Shown here: piece after piece, positions 62,890-64,000 of the stretch
Layout of the letters: every line of letters starts with the position of its first letter
Position numbering within the stretch: position 1 is the first letter of the stretch
Assembly (NCBI GenBank): GCA_013003075.1
Contig: JABDLJ010000004.1
Span: forward strand, 62,001-126,000
Length of the DNA: 64,000 bases
Direction: 5' to 3'
Source: Paracoccaceae bacterium
GTDB taxonomy: Bacteria; Pseudomonadota; Alphaproteobacteria; Rhodobacterales; Rhodobacteraceae
Position numbers and translations under genes: made by a program
The notes under the pieces: generated by a model
What the model was told of the DNA's origin: nothing
The model's input: only the letters and a program-made list of their open reading frames with translations
Database searches by the model: none

Positions 62890-63999
62890 TCAGGCCAGCA
62901 TTGCAACCGGGTTTTCAAGCCCGTTCTTGATCGCGTCCAGAACCTGCGCGCCAAGCGCGCCGTCGATCACACGGTGGTCGACCGAAAGCGTCACGCTCAT
63001 CACCGTGGCGACTGTCAGCTCACCGTCCTCGCCCACCACCGGCTTCTTGACACCGGCGCCGACCGCAAGGATCGCACCGTGGGGCGGGTTGATGACCGCA
63101 TCGAAATTGTCGATGCCGAACATGCCGAGGTTCGAGATTGCAAAGCTGCCGCCCTGATATTCATGCGGCGCAAGCTTGCGGTCGCGGGCGCGGGTCGCCA
63201 GATCTTTCATCTCGGCCGAAAGCGCCGACAGCGATTTCATCTCGGCGTCTTTCAGGACCGGCGTGAAAAGCCCGCCCTCGATGGCAACGGCGACGGCCAC
63301 ATCCGAAGGTTTCAGCTGCAGCACCCGGTCGCCGGCCCAGACGGCGTTCGCCGCCGGAACCTCTTGCAGCGCCAGCGCGCAGGCCTTGATGATGAAATCG
63401 TTGACCGACAGCTTCACGCCGCGCGCCTCGAGCTGCTTGTTCAGCGTTGCGCGGAATTTCAAAAGCGCATCAAGCCGGATATCGCGGCGCAGGTAGAAAT
63501 GCGGGATCGTCTGCTTGGCCTCGGTCAGCCGTGCCGCAATCGTCTTGCGCATGCCGTCGAGCGGTTTTTCCTCGTATTCGCGGCCCTCGTACATCCTGAT
63601 CACAGCGTCCGTGGACGGGCCGGCGGGGGCGGCGGCGGGCGCTGCGGCGGCGGCAGGGGCCCCGGCTGCAGCGGGCTTGGCCGCGCCGGGCTGGGCGCTT
63701 TCGACATCGGCTTTCACGATGCGGCCGCGCGGGCCCGATCCCTTGATCTGGCTGAGATCGAGCCCCTTGTCGGCGGCAATCCGGCGGGCGAGGGGGGATG
63801 CAAAGATCCGCTCGCCATCCTTTTGCGGCGCGGCGGGCGCCGGGGTGGCCGGACCTTCGCCGCGGCCGTGGCCCTTGGCGGGCGCGGTTTGCTCTGACGC
63901 TTCGGCAGGAGCGGCGTTGGACGAGGCCTCTTGCTTGGGCGCGCTGCCCGCAGAGCTGTCGATGTCGTCGGCGCTTTCGCCATCTTCCAGAAGAACCGC
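62890..63999 (-). CDS. pdhC: Pyruvate dehydrogenase E2, dihydrolipoamide acetyltransferase (5' partial)
   Basis: The frame enters from the right edge of the window; the lipoyl domain lies outside. Visible parts are an acidic end of that domain (VLLEDGESADDID), an Ala/Pro linker, the E3-binding domain (SPLARRIAADKGLDLSQIKG then SGPRGRIVKAD), a second Ala-rich linker and the catalytic domain ending with VDHRVIDGALGAQ, which holds the active-site His and Asp. It transfers acetyl groups to CoA in the pyruvate dehydrogenase complex. Confidence 0.92.
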   Translation of the reverse strand, partial: AVLLEDGESADDIDSSAGSAPKQEASSNAAPAEASEQTAPAKGHGRGEGPATPAPAAPQKDGERIFASPLARRIAADKGLDLSQIKGSGPRGRIVKADVESAQPGAAKPAAAGAPAAAAAPAAAPAGPSTDAVIRMYEGREYEEKPLDGMRKTIAARLTEAKQTIPHFYLRRDIRLDALLKFRATLNKQLEARGVKLSVNDFIIKACALALQEVPAANAVWAGDRVLQLKPSDVAVAVAIEGGLFTPVLKDAEMKSLSALSAEMKDLATRARDRKLAPHEYQGGSFAISNLGMFGIDNFDAVINPPHGAILAVGAGVKKPVVGEDGELTVATVMSVTLSVDHRVIDGALGAQVLDAIKNGLENPVAMLA

Positions 64000-64000
64000 G

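Overview
The window looks like chromosome of a high-GC alphaproteobacterium of the Rhodobacterales (Roseobacter/Rhodobacteraceae group). The strongest evidence is on the right: rpsF-rpsR-rplI, fabD-fabG-acpP-fabF-mltG, then gene-transfer-agent (GTA) genes followed by a DUF2793 gene and cysE, an order typical of that group. The species cannot be named from the sequence alone. No rRNA, tRNA, CRISPR array or insertion sequence was recognised.

Left third (1-32.6 kb): stacked catabolic and transport modules. A minus-strand run (10971 to 1291) encodes a class III aminotransferase, a DpaL-like PLP ammonia-lyase, an M24 peptidase, an Asp/Glu racemase-like protein and a spermidine/putrescine-type ABC transporter. 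Divergent from it are a metal-ligand-less M24 protein resembling ectoine hydrolase DoeA/EutD and an ArgE-like deacetylase. Together they suggest uptake and breakdown of ectoine or a related N-acyl diamino acid. Next comes an inositol-type sugar cluster (SDR, LacI regulator, two Gfo/Idh/MocA dehydrogenases, IolE-like, iolD, iolC, iolB, aldolase) with two matching LacI-type palindromes. A GntR-controlled module follows (TauE/SafE exporter, LigM/DesA-like O-demethylase, TRAP transporter, extradiol dioxygenase), which looks like methoxy-aromatic catabolism. It is followed by another TauE/SafE gene and a phnM/DUF1045 pair.

Middle (33.4-38 kb): a glucosylglycerol-phosphate synthase gene, intact except for one in-frame amber codon, lies next to phosphomannomutase and mannose-1-phosphate guanylyltransferase genes.

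38.4-47.95 kb: the most unusual locus is a tightly packed eight-gene cluster. It encodes a Ser/Thr kinase, an FHA protein with a long disordered acidic region, a PP2C phosphatase, three P-loop GTPase-like proteins (one degenerate, one large and dynamin-like), a small roadblock/LC7-like protein and an unrecognised protein. It ends at a hairpin terminator. It resembles the phospho-switch of type VI secretion loci, but no secretion genes are present.

Right (48-64 kb): ribosomal protein and fatty-acid synthesis housekeeping genes, then a GTA locus. That locus retains the small and large terminase genes but jumps from the first ~31 codons of the portal gene directly into the second part of the host-specificity gene gp15, so the capsid and most tail genes are gone. 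A near-consensus promoter followed within about 50 bases by a strong hairpin terminator sits just upstream of the first GTA gene. cysE, cysK and a partial pyruvate dehydrogenase E2 gene close the window.
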